64,000 bases of DNA. Source: Hsuehochloa calcarea (Eukaryota; Streptophyta; Magnoliopsida; Poales; Poaceae). How positions within the stretch are numbered: position 1 is the stretch's first letter; every line of letters starts with the position of its first letter. This document shows, piece by piece, positions 22,645 to 34,004 of this stretch. The notes below the pieces were generated by a model. The model was not told the origin of the DNA, made no database searches, and was given only the letters and a program-made list of their open reading frames with translations. Both the position numbers and the translations under genes were made by a program. The DNA lies in assembly GCA_036346395.1 (NCBI GenBank), contig CM070603.1:23903045-23967044 (forward strand), read 5' to 3'.

Positions 22645-25600
22645 CTACGGTGACTTGACTACTCGACCTCTTGTAGACGGAAGTGGAGTCCTGTTGACTT
22701 GACTTGGAATCTGAGTTGTTCCTTGGCCTACTCCTGGTGTATGGGTCTTCGCTGGTGTGGCTCCTAAGTTGAAAGGAACTTGAGTCATGGCTCGACATTT
22801 CTGTGGGCAACTGTGAGCGTAATGACCTATCTCTTGGCACCTGTAACAGGTGACTCCTAGGGCTAGATTGTTGCTTCCCTGAGGTTGGTTGTTGTTGTCG
22901 AATCCTGCAACAGCTGGGCGAGGTGACGGTGTGGTAGTTCTGAATGCGGTAGCAGGAGTGAAACGGACGGGATGCTGCACATCCATTCTAAATCTCCGCG
23001 GATGGTTTTGATGAGACTCATGCCACACCATCTTCCTTTTACGAGACTCGTACAACTGACATTGGGCATCTTCTTGCAGAAGAGCTTTGTTGACCATCTG
23101 TTGGAAATTAGGGTAGTCGATTGACACCAACTGCACTTTAATACTAGGGTCAAGTCCTTCCATGAAGCACCAACTCTTAGCTTCTTCAGTTGCAATGTCT
23201 TCCGATGCATACCTAGATAGGTTAGTGAATTGGTTGAGATACTCTGACACACTAAGGTTACCTTGCTGCAGCTTATGGAACTCTCGCTTTTTCATCTCCA
23301 TCATTCCCAAAGGAATGTGCGCCATACGGAAAGTAGCAGAAAACTCCTGCCAAGATATATCTTGAACATTCTGACCGGCTACGCAGTAGTTTGTAATACC
23401 CCAAAAGTAAATCGGCTTATTAGAAGAAGTTTTGGAAGAGGGAGCTAATCGGAAAATCAGAATTGTCTTTTCATCGGGGTTTCTATGTTTTTTCGGCAAC
23501 CTGGGCTCTAGGCCTCAGCCCAGGGTGGCCCATGAGGGGGCCGGCCAAAGGGGGGGTGTCCTCCCCCCTAAACCCTAGCCACCCCTCTCCTTTCCCCCCT
23601 TCTCCCACTTGTAGCTGCCGCCCTCTCCTTCTCCTCCCTGCTATGGTGCCTTCCCCGCTGTCCCCTGGTGCTGCTTCTCCTCGTCTTTTGGTGCTGCTCC
23701 ACTGCCGGCCGTTCGGCCAATTTGAAGGGAAGAAGAGGGTGAGGGGAAGGGAGATCGCCTTCCTCAAGTGCCGTCATCACCTCCCTGCGGGTCTTCAAGG
23801 GTAACGAAGAGTCTACATCGTTGTTTGATACTGTTTGGAGGAAGAATCGATTGTTAGGATTGAACCGTCTTGCTGTTTTCTGATTTCCAGTTTGGGTCCA
23901 GATTGTTGCACGTCAAGTATCGACCTCTTAGAGGCCGATCTAGAGTTTCTCACCTGCAAGAGAATTGTAGCCACGGTTCTTAGATTTCCATAGCCACCGA
24001 GATCACCAGATTCTGATCTGTGGTTCAAAAGTTATGATAGATTCATTACTGTTGTCCTGAGAAACCTGACGAGAATTATCAGTATAGTTGTTTAATGAAA
24101 TATGACTTGTTTACAGTCTAATTCAGATTAGTCACCCAAAATGACTTCTGAATATAATTTCATAATATTTCCATATTGATAAAGAACACCTCCTTTGGAT
24201 CTGTAGAATAAAAGTTATGCCATGTTCTTCGCTACTGATCTACTGTGTGGACAGATGTCTGTCAGGCATTTTCAACTGCTGTTTAGTTAAATGTGTTGGC
24301 AGAATTAGAAAATCTTGTAAACTAGAGTTTCATAGGTTTTCTCTCTAAGTTTCATTGGGCACTGGATTCATGTCATTCCGAGTTCCAGATCTTTAATTAT
24401 AATTTTTACCGTTCCACTATCCAATAGGGTTTCAGATGGCTAAATAGTTTGATTTCAGTTTTTAGTCTGTTGGTTGTGCTGGATAGTCAGGGGGTTAGTG
24501 TAGTTTACCGGTAACTTTATCGTACCAAGTTGTCCTTATTTGGAATACATATTTGTGTAGGCGGTGAGGCGGTGAGTAGAGGAGCACCTTCGTTGCCTCC
24601 TAGCACGTCACAGCGCGGAAGGCAAGTACTTTGTCTTTTCATATGGAATGTTGATGATTGTGTGTGGATGTATTGCTAGACTTGCTATTCATGTTCCTAT
24701 ACAACGTAGTATTTTCATTCTTATGTGATAAAGATTCAATGCATGTGATTCATTTCATACACGCATCGTTTTCGCTTGACCACGGGAGTGGAAATTGAAA
24801 GACCCATTAACTCCAGTATGGGCATGTAAGTCCCACCACTCCAATGTGGGTAATATTGGACACCTGTATGAAATGTTCTTCATACAGTATTTGGGATACC
24901 CGGACTTTGTTAAGTTTGGGCTTAAGTGAACACCGACGGGTATGTCACTCGCTATATCGGTATAAGCTGTTGAGCAGTCCATTCCTTCAATGCATTCTTT
25001 CATTCCATTCATTCATGTATGTGTTCTGAGAATTATTCATATTTCGGTTGTAGTTGGCTTGCCCACTTTATGCTTGATTTATCATGTTTAGTACTTGCTG
25101 AGTCTTTGGCTCATCCTTGCTTGTTTGTTTAATTTAGATAAATGATGAGGAAGGTAATCATTTGAGGGAGTAGTCCAGCACGATGCACGCCAGTTATCTT
25201 AAACTAGAATTCATTGATATTATTTAATTCATGTCATCTATTTGATAATTGTAATAAACCAACTTGGTTATGTTTACTTTATACTCATGTTATAAGTGTT
25301 TCCCTTTCTTTATTTGAAATTGTTAAATCTATCGTTAGTTTTGTATAATTTATTGTCTTAGAATCATTGTTATTTGTGTTTATCTGTCCGTTCCCTATTG
25401 TTTTTGTTAGAGTTGAGTGACATCTTGGCTTCCGAATAGCCAGGGTGTTACATAGTTTTCCCAGCAAGTTCCTGCGGTTCCACTGAGTTGGTGTGCAGCA
25501 TAGAGGACTTTTTCTCGATCATTGCACTGAGCCAAGGTAAGTTTCTTCTTAACATCCTTTAGCTAATCATTGGCTTCTAGTGGATCAACTAAACCGGTGA

Positions 25601-25808
25601 AATTGGGCGGCCTGGTTCCCACGAACTCTCCAAGTCTAGACTGAGGTGGAAAGACTGGAGTTAGAGCAGGTGCAGGCTGATTAACTTGATTCTGAACAAG
25701 TGCCTGAAGTAGTTGCAGTTGCATGGCCATCATTTGTTCTAGGTTTGATTGGGGCCGACCTGGGGGTAGGGGTTTCTTTTGACTTGCGGAGTTGCGGGTC
25801 TGAACCAT
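22645..25808 (-). pseudogene. Gypsy gag gene split by a solo LTR
   Basis: Gag forms the retrotransposon particle and binds its RNA. The minus-strand reading begins MVQTRN at 25808 and continues through the retrotransposon gag domain (EFVGTRPPNFTG, then LYAAHQLSGTAG) to 25453. An inserted LTR (23392-25452) interrupts it. Gag resumes at 23391 with ISWQEFSATFRMAHIPLGMM and later a zinc knuckle, CYRCQEIGHYAHSC. A TAG replaces an expected tryptophan near 25563, so it was also inactivated by mutation. No pol sequence follows the gag stop at 22645; the 3' LTR begins only 180 bp further on. Confidence 0.85.
23392..25452 (+). mobile_element. Solo LTR inserted in gag
   Basis: The insert starts TGTAATACC and ends GGTGTTACA, matching LTR termini. 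It is flanked by the 5-bp duplication TAGTT (23387-23391 and 25453-25457). Removing the insert and one duplication restores the gag frame across the junction. No internal coding region or second LTR is present, so this is a solo LTR (2061 bp) left by recombination. A CT-rich, AAACCCTAG-containing stretch at 23560-23640 looks like a transcribed leader and suggests plus orientation. It resembles Gypsy LTRs. Confidence 0.88.
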
Positions 25809-26393
25809 TTGAAACAAATCTTCCTGGGTTTAATAGATGAGAAGAAGAAAGCACAAGAGGTGAGTGGGAAAAGCACAGAAGACGAGAGAGAACAAGGGAG
25901 AAAAACATAGCAATCTAACTGCAGAAAGTCGTTAAACCCAAAGAACAAATAGCTGGAAAGCTATTAAGAAGCAATAAAATACGACACTTAAGCAAGAAGA
26001 TCCAATTACACGGACTAACGGTGCTACAACTAAGAAAGAAAATTTTGGTAAGGCACTACCAATCTAACTTATATGGAGGGTCGACTTGAAACCAACGGTA
26101 GATCTTGAAGCTTCCAGGATATCCATCGCCTTGATCACTGAAGGCTGGATTTTATAGAGATTTCTGATATAAGGGGACCAATTTAAATTCAAAACAAAGT
26201 TTCAGAAAAGATAAGATGTAAGAACCTAAGAATGACGTGAGAAGAGTTTAGAATAAGATGATAAGATAATAGAATAAGACGAGAGAAGAATAACTATCCA
26301 TGTTAATTGGTTGGGTTGATTTTTAAAATAAAATTTTGAAACTTTTGACTAAAACGACCATTGCTAACTATGGTTACGTCCTACAATCGATAT

Positions 26394-26404
26394 GGCTCTG
26401 ATAC
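26394..26404 (-). promoter_or_regulatory. Gypsy primer binding site, 3' half, split by an insertion
   Basis: On the minus strand, 28296-28290 gives TGGTATC and 26404-26394 gives GTATCAGAGCC. Across the insertion, with the duplicated GTATC counted once, they form TGGTATCAGAGCC, the site complementary to the initiator methionine tRNA 3' end. It lies just inside the 5' LTR, whose inner edge is at 28302. Confidence 0.85.
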
Positions 26405-28289
26405 TGTTGGACTGAAAAGGCGACTAGAGGGGAGGTGAATAGGAGCACGCTCACTTTTTCAACCAAGATCAGATTCAATCCAAATTTCACTCTAATAGCT
26501 ATGGAAGCTATGAAGATCAATATACCAGTACAGCGGAAGACTAGTATTGAATCCAATCTAAACCCCGAAGCAAAACAACCAAAATCAACATGGGCTAAAA
26601 TTCTAAGTGTTGTGCGGTCTGACCTCTATGTTAATGGTGGTCGAACTGGTCACCTTGGCGGTCGGACCAGTCACCTTGGGCGGTCTGACCTCCAGTCTGA
26701 TGAACAGTAAAAATAGCCCGAAAAATGAAGTTGCAAATAGATGTAACTTTTGATCTACAACTCCAGACTTGATGAAACTTGGAACACACCTTCTCTAGGA
26801 TGTCAGAAACCTATTCCAATCGAAGATCGTGAAGATCCTTAGAAAAGTTACAACCTTTTTCAGTTTGAGAGAAGAAAGACAAAGAGACACATCTTTGAGC
26901 AAACTTTCTTTGGATTGATTTGATAGGGTTTGGGTTTACAGCCACTCCATCAATGGAGGACAAAGCTCAATCCAAGAGCACAAAATCAAATCAAAACTCT
27001 CTAGAACCCTAACCTCCACTAATCCTCTCCCTAAGTCAAACTAGGGTTTCAACAATAATGAAAGGGTTGAAGGGGGTCAGCCACCTCCCTCCTCTATTTT
27101 TAGTGGGGACTTAGACCTTCTAGAAGTTTAACTTAAATGGGCTCCCATTAAGGCCCAACACAAACGGGTCACACACGCACGCATTACAAAGCACCGTCTT
27201 CAACACCTCTTGACCTAAACCGTTTTTCTTTGCGTCGTCTTGCGCCGCGGATTGGCAAAAGGCCACCAAGGTGGTATTTGGTAAGATTACCAAAATACCC
27301 CTTCTCGGTCCTTCTCCGAAGACCGAGTCCATCTGCGCGAAGCACTTCGCCTGCTCCGCCACGTGTAGGTTGATCAACGGCTCTCTCCATGTCGGCAAGT
27401 CTCTCCCATCCGGCTCCCACCGAAACCACCATGGCACTTGCACCGACTCCCGCGCCGCTTGATCAAACTAGTCGCACCGAACTGTCCTTTCAGTCATCCT
27501 TGTCTATTCTGCACCACACTTGAGTTCATTGACTCACCCGCATCGCCGATCGCTCGACCTCACCGCCAAGCCTAGTCCCGATCATTCTCGCCGTTGACCG
27601 TCGTTGACCACCAAGCAACCTGCACAACAATAGACAAGCAAATCGAATCTGGTAACAAGTTCCTCACAACTTGACCCACGTTAGTCAAAACATGCATCAT
27701 GCAACACATATGCACTGAAACTCATGACTTTGACCTAACCAACGAACAACGCCGCCACGAAGGCCGACGTTCAAGTGATATCGGTCGACGATCCCTCGGG
27801 CGGCCGAATCGCCACTTTTTGCCGGTCGATCGCCACCACAGCCGGTCCGACCGCCGAAGGACTTAGCCGATTTTCAACCCCTGAAAATCCGAAACCTACT
27901 GGAAACTTTAAACCAATAGAAATTTTGACTAGAGACTCCAAAATTTATGGGACCAAGAGCAATAGAATCCCCTCTCTTGCCTACACCCTCTATTTTTGGC
28001 CCAGCTCATTTTGACACATTTGGTCACAGCCGGTCCGACCACCGCTCATGGCTAGTCCGACCGATTTGGGACCGATCGGACCAACACATTTGGTCACAGC
28101 CGGTCCGACCGCCGCTCATGGCCGGTCCGACCGATTTGGGACCGGTCGGACCGCCATGCTATGGCGGCCGACCACTGTCACCGACAGCTTACAAACTTTG
28201 TCGAAAACACGTGAAATGACAAACCATTAACGCCATTGCCAATTGTCACATCATCCTAAGATCTGGAGCATATCCCCATGATATCCACA
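26405..28289 (-). mobile_element. Solo LTR inserted in the primer binding site
   Basis: The insert runs from TGTTGGACTG to ATATCCACA, with imperfect terminal repeats TGTTGGA / TCCACA. It is flanked by a perfect 5-bp duplication GATAC (26400-26404 and 28290-28294). It is 1885 bp with no coding region. It contains many CGGTCCGACCG-type motifs and two tandem 70-bp copies at 28015-28153. Its opening (CGACTAGAGGGGAGGTGAAT) is a sequence I associate with grass LTRs. Its orientation is uncertain. Confidence 0.85.
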
Positions 28290-28301
28290 GATACCATCGC
28301 T

Positions 28302-31300
28302 TGTCGGGACCCTGGGCTGTTGGGCCCGAGCTCTCTGTCATTCTGGACTAGTGCCATGATCAGTAGCTAGTCCGCATAGTTTGCAACATCGATGAAATCA
28401 TATCCATACAACAAGGCGGCTAAGAAGCAGATAAAGTAATATTACTTAGTAGCAAAAGCACATGATGGTCAAGATTTACAGAGTTTGCCACATAGGGCTA
28501 AAGATAATAGACTAAACTTGCAACAGAATAAAACAACTCATTGTAGCTATCCGACATACCCACATGCAATCGAGTGGAGAACGCGACCTAGTTCCATTAG
28601 TCTTCGAAGTACTCCTCTTCATAGAACTCGGTGTTCTCTGGTTCATCTGCGGTGACTGATCAACAAATGGCGTATAGCAGTGAGTACATAAAGTACTCGG
28701 CAAGTCATAGTGAAATGTATGCAAATAGTATTCATGCAAGGCTTGACAAGGATAGCTTTATGGTTATTTTACATAAAGTAGTATTGGCAGTAAATAGATT
28801 GAGGAGCATAATTTAAAAGATTAAATACATAAGTAAATAAGTTCTTTGAAACAACTAGTGAACGTTCACTTCCCAACCAACAACCGACAACTAGAGTACT
28901 TCCCAACCATAATTCCAATATTTTTATAAAAATCTACCCCTCATGTGAAATCACCAGGCATTGTCCATAGCCAGGGACACGGCTATTCGAATAGTTTTTA
29001 ATACTCTGCAGCGGTTGTACAGCTTGACCTACAAAAGAAAATCATCTTGACAAACCACACGTTTCCTTAGACATGTGAATCAAGGAGAGTCTATCACCAG
29101 GCTTTTACAAAGCTCCGTTTTGACTCAGTTCTACTCGCTAAGATTTCGCCATTCTGGACTCCCTCTTGCGATGCTCATCAACCCTTAACAGAGCCGAATC
29201 AAAACATTTCTAATTAGCTGGTCAGATCCACCCCACCCTGAACATTTAGTTGTATGGTAAGGCCCAGATCAATGGCGCACAAAGTTAAGTCCTTAGTTGT
29301 TGCTCAGGCGAGACTACCTCAACCTATGTGCTTCGCGCACTTTGCTTCACGCATTCCTCCTTTACTAACCGACTACTCGCCCGAGCATAAATCATTTTCG
29401 TTCAACCCGGCCAAATGGCAACCCTTGCCATGGCACAACAAATTTTAATAACAGTGGCTTCTGCCATAATTCCATATATCATTAAGTCAAAATTAACCAT
29501 TTATGAATATGTGATCATTAATCCCAACGTACAACTAAAGCATGGCTAAACATAATACGCACCCATGTTGGTAATTAAATATGTCCAATTAAGATTAATC
29601 CAACCTATGGTGTTCAAGGGTACATGTCATTCATAATTTTTCAAGGAGGCATAATGGCAATTAGGTAATTCACTATTCCCAAAATCATTATTATAAAACT
29701 AGCAATGTATGTTGATATAAAACAACATAATTTTATAAAATGGGTATGACATGATCAAAGGTTTACGACTTGCCTTCGTTGAAGTGTTGAGATGCTTCGG
29801 TCGTCGGGTCTATACGTGAGAAACAAGCCAAATAAATAAATAAAATGCCAAAAATGCCAAACTAGAACCAAAAGAAAGACACTGAATTTAGATGAATTTA
29901 GAAACAAGAATTATTTGGTTTGGAGTTTGTATGTGAATGATATAGCCTAAACCATTTCTGTCGGAAGAGAAAATCCAACAGTCAGGGTTTCGGTTACTGT
30001 TCAACGGTTCGACTACATGCGGTCAGAAGGAGGTTATACTACACGTGGTCGGAGGGAGGTTCGACTACACGTGGTCAATAGGAGTTTTGACCACCCGGTC
30101 GGAAGGAGGTTTCGACCACAACCTGAAGCGGCAGCGCGGCGAAGTCTAGCGGCGGGGCTCTTCGGGCCCAATGGCTCGCCGACGCTACACGCCACGGCGA
30201 GCGGCAGTGAAGGTAGCAACAGGGAGAAGGGAGCGAGGTAAACCCAAGGTGCACACTTTCAGCGGTAAGGCTGGATGGAGTGACTGGCAGTGAGAGGAAG
30301 AGCGGTGACGAGATCCGGCTTGTGGCGGTGCTAGAGCCCCGGTGATGCTTCGCTGGTGAGGAGGTGCACTCGGGGTTGAACACGCCCTTGCGAAGCCAAT
30401 GAAGGTGACCACGACGGCGGTGCTAGAGGCGAAGGCATGAGCTCTGGTCGGCTGCGGTGAAGCTCTGGTAGCGGCGAGGAGGGGGCGAGATAGAGGGGGA
30501 GAGTTGGGTTAAAACAAGAGGGAAAGATGGGGGTCCTGGTGCACCTCTTTATAGGAGAGGGGGAGGCGAAGGGGAGAAGCTCGATGGCAAGGGCATGGAG
30601 CGGTTCGACCGGGATAGGGGCGACGCGACGGGGACGAGATAGGAGCAAGTGGGGAGGAGAAAGAACAGAGGGGGTGGGTGCGGTGAAAGTTGGAAAATTA
30701 AATGCGCACACTGCCAAGGAAAACGGGGTGGGATTCGCAGCGGAGGTGACGACTTTCATCGCAGCGGTGATGCGGGCGAGCGCTAGCGGCATGGGTGAGA
30801 GGAAGGAGACAGTGACTAGGCGAGGTGGAGGCTAAAGGCGGGGCCCAACGAACAGAGAGAGGGGGGGGGCGCGGGGCGGAGCGAGCCGGCGCTCGGGAAC
30901 GGGCTGGGGAATAGGAACGTGCTAGAGATAATTTGGCCCAAACAGAGAAATAGAAATTTTTTAAAGATTTTTGATTTACAGAAATCGAGAAGAAGGAAAT
31001 AGGCTTTTAGAAAATAGTAAATAAAGTCCAAAAATTCTAGAAAAATACACAAAAATTCCTTGAATTATTTTAAACTTAAATAAAATTATTTACAACTTAA
31101 AGTTGTCTTTTAATTTTTCAAATAAATTATTTTTATTTTTTTAGGGAATAGGAAAAACCCTTTTAAAAACCAAAAAAATCCAAGAAAAGACTTTAAATAC
31201 CAGAAAACCCAATTAAACCAAATTTGAATTAATTTATATTAAATTATTTTTGTTTTATGAAATCTCCTGTTAAGCATTAGCAATTCAATAAAATCAAATG

Positions 31301-31352
31301 GTTATTTTTATTTTCAAAATTTTTCAAAAAACCTGAAAATTAGGATGTTACA
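28302..31352 (-). repeat. Gypsy 5' LTR (right copy)
   Basis: On the minus strand it starts TGTAACATCCTAATTTTC and ends CCCGACA before the primer binding site. It is homologous to 19352-22464 throughout, with numerous substitutions and indels, so the insertion is not recent. Confidence 0.85.
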
Positions 31353-31940
31353 TCTAGCTAGATAGCCTCCAAGTTTGGGTGTTGTTTGCATTTCCTTCTT
31401 TAGGTGTGAATCCAGTTTCAGTGTGCGTGCATTGTTACTTTAGAGATTCGTCCAAAAATTGCTTTAAGTTAAGCAGCAGAGTGACCAGTAGTTCTCACTT
31501 GGGATACCGAGGTACTCCACAAAACTATCGTTTTTGATACGGTGGGATATGACGCGATACAGTACTGCAGAGTATCAGTGGAATTTACCTTTGAAAAAAA
31601 ACTCCCGATACATCGTCAATACGCCGTGATACGTTTCCGATACGCGAAGTCCAATACCATTCATTTGAAAGCCCAAGAAAACCCAGCCCAACATCACAGC
31701 TAGGGGTGGATATCGAGTTAGGTACTTGTCTTATTGAGCTTTTCTTGAAATTGACACAGTTTGGTTTAATATATTTTTATTTATAGTTGGTAAGTATTTT
31801 TAGAACTAATCTAACGAGCCAAGCCAAGCCAGAGTGAAATCCAATTTCATTTGAAATTGACTCATTTCAATGTTTAACCAATTAACGAATATAATTGGAG
31901 CAATTTTGAACCGAGCCAACAAGCTTTTTTTCCACCCTAA
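31353..31940. other. Spacer without recognised genes
   Basis: I see no supportable coding region. Several GATACG-type short motifs occur at 31530-31660. Confidence 0.35.
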
Positions 31941-32824
31941 TCACAACTCATCTCATCTAACCCTAGCCCCTCCTGGCCTCCTTCTCTAGTCGCGGTGTGC
32001 CCCTTCTCCTCCAAGCTTTGCCGCTCATCTCCCCCGGGACTCCTTCTTCGGTCGTCACCATTGCCCCTCCTCCATCTCTGCTCCTGGCTTCCTTCTCTAG
32101 TCACCACTGCCACTACTCCCTCTTTACTACTGCTGCCGCTCCTCTCTCTCTGGCCTATGCCGTCGCTGCCCCTCCTTCTCCAAGCCAGCCTGCTGCCTCT
32201 CCTCTCTCTCTCTCTCTCACGCCGCCTCCTCCTCTCTAAGCCCGCCCCCCTCCGCCGCCACCCCCTCCTCCTCGCTCTCTGCCCCCCTCCTCCTCCTCTC
32301 TCTCTCTGCTGCTGCCCCTCATCCCCTCTCTGCCGCTACCGCCCTCCTCCTCCGAGAGACCAAGACATCTCGCCCGACCGATGCCAAGTCTGTAATTAAT
32401 TGTTGCATACTTGTTTTTTCTGTTGTTGGTTCTTTAGCAATAGTCACTAGTCAATACTCAGTAGATTCCTAGATGAGAATGTGATTCACTGATTTGTGAG
32501 ATGATTGGGTTATCATTTTGTTTTAGGATGGCAAGTGGAAGCTCTCAAATTCCTGATTCACAAAGAACTGGTTATTGTGTAGTGATCAAGGATTCATTTA
32601 AGGATCTGAGGTCAAGTAAGTGAAATCACATTTTGATATTTTGTTGGGTAAGTCATCCTTTCATTATTCAGAATTTCTCATATAGCCCGCAACTACAAAT
32701 ATGCAATTTAATGATTACTAACAATATTGTCTACATGATTTATTTGCATGGACTAAGGAGGAATTGAGGAGTTCGAGAGGCCTGAAATATGGTTCTTGGC
32801 ATGGCATACATTGTTTTCATCAAG
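31941..32824 (+). CDS. Possible 5' fragment of a spliced gene
   Basis: A long CT-rich leader (31970-32380, many CTCTCTC and CCTCCTC runs) precedes an exon at about 32527-32615. This opens with ATGGCAAGTGG after a TTTTAG acceptor and ends at a GTAAGT donor. A second exon at about 32758-32824 continues in frame across the splice (GIEEFERPEIWFLAWHTLF) and ends at a GTAATC donor. I do not recognise the protein and found no third exon before CACTA-3 at 33378. It may be a gene interrupted by CACTA-3, a captured fragment, or the start of a transposon gene. Confidence 0.3.
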
Positions 32825-33377
32825 GTAATCTCATTGTCTCAATCTCTTGTAGCCTCTATTTATTTTTCTAATTTTTAAATACATATATCCTCATTGTATC
32901 GATATATCCTTGTTTTTCAGAAATTGTGTATCGCCGTACTAGTATTGCATATCAGTGAAACATAGGTTCTCATAGATTACCAGTAGCTAGAGTGCTAGAT
33001 AGCAAGAGATACTAGCGATGAATCTCTTGCAGTCTTATCTAGCTAGTTACTTGAGATCCTCGGTCCAAATAGATTGTCATGTTAGAAACGTGGTTGTGTC
33101 CAGGGTTCAGGTAACCGACCAAAAACCATCGATTTTCAGTAAAATCAGTTCTATCGGTGTACCCCGGTTAAATTCCAAACCGGGTTCAAAAAAACCAACC
33201 CAATTCGAAATGAGAACCGGTCCAAAATATGCCATTTGGCCTCCTATTGTGTTTGCCCTAGGTCACAGCCACCGACTCAATCCTCCCCATTCTATGGCAG
33301 CTCGATTTTGTTCTTCACGGTGCTCTGTCTTTCTCCTCTGAACCCTGCTCTGATCCTCTCCGTTCTCTGTCTCTTCC

Positions 33378-33785
33378 CACTACTACAGAAAAGGCCATCA
33401 CAGACGGTTCGTAAAAGTCATCACAGACGGTTTGTGAACCGTCCAAATGTTACGCTCGAGATAACGATATCACGCACGGCCGGTGATAACACTCATCGAC
33501 GGTTGAAACAACGAACCGCTCGTGATACTAAGAATCATAGACGGTTCGTTGTTGGAACCGCTCAGGATATTAGAGAATCACGCAGCGGTTCCAACCACGA
33601 ACCGCTCAGGATTCTTAGTATCACTGACGGTTCGTTGTTGGAACCGCTCGTGATACTATAGAATCACGACGGTTCATGGTCGGAACCGCTCGTGATAAGA
33701 GATATCACGACGGTTTCAACTACAAACCGCTGCGTGGTTATTCAAGATCACGCATTTGGTTCGTTGTTAAAATCGCTCGTGATAA
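33378..33785 (-). repeat. CACTA-3 3' terminus and subterminal array
   Basis: Contains both motif classes: ATCACAGACGG with CCGTCTGTGAT, and a variant ATCACGAGCGG with CCGCTCGTGAT or CCGCTCAGGAT. The variant class dominates here, and several copies show single-base losses. Confidence 0.8.
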
Positions 33786-34004
33786 GTCCTTTAACCTAAT
33801 TAAATTTTTTGTGTTTTCACTAGCCTCGTGAATTGCTAGCCATGCCCTCTGAAAACTAGCAAGTAGAAACATGTCACGTATAATTGTTGAAAACTCAAAG
33901 TGATCATTTAACTCAAAATCAATTACAAAAGAATGTTTCAAGTATATATTGTCGCTAGAGTTACAAATTGAATTACAACCACCAAAGTGAATTACAATAT
34001 TGAA

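Larger units (their letters stand above)
19352..31352 (-). mobile_element. Gypsy retrotransposon with 3.1-kb LTRs, gag only, minus strand
   Basis: Two co-oriented, clearly homologous but diverged LTRs (19352-22464 and 28302-31352) flank an internal region with a polypurine tract next to the left LTR, a primer binding site next to the right LTR, and a gag gene. No protease, reverse transcriptase, RNase H or integrase is recognisable. The gag type (MVQTRN start, one CCHC knuckle) suggests a Tekay/Del-like lineage. Two solo LTRs have inserted into it. The flanking pentamers GCCAG (left) and TCTAG (right) match at only three of five positions, consistent with age. Confidence 0.85.

Noticed and set aside
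23463..23804. 113-residue open frame in the solo LTR
   Set aside because: C-rich leader-like DNA, open on both strands, no domain.
26405..31352. Reading the 26405 boundary as the LTR edge of the gag-bearing element
   Set aside because: The GATAC duplication and the split primer binding site show that 26405-28289 is an insertion; the true 5' LTR is 28302-31352.
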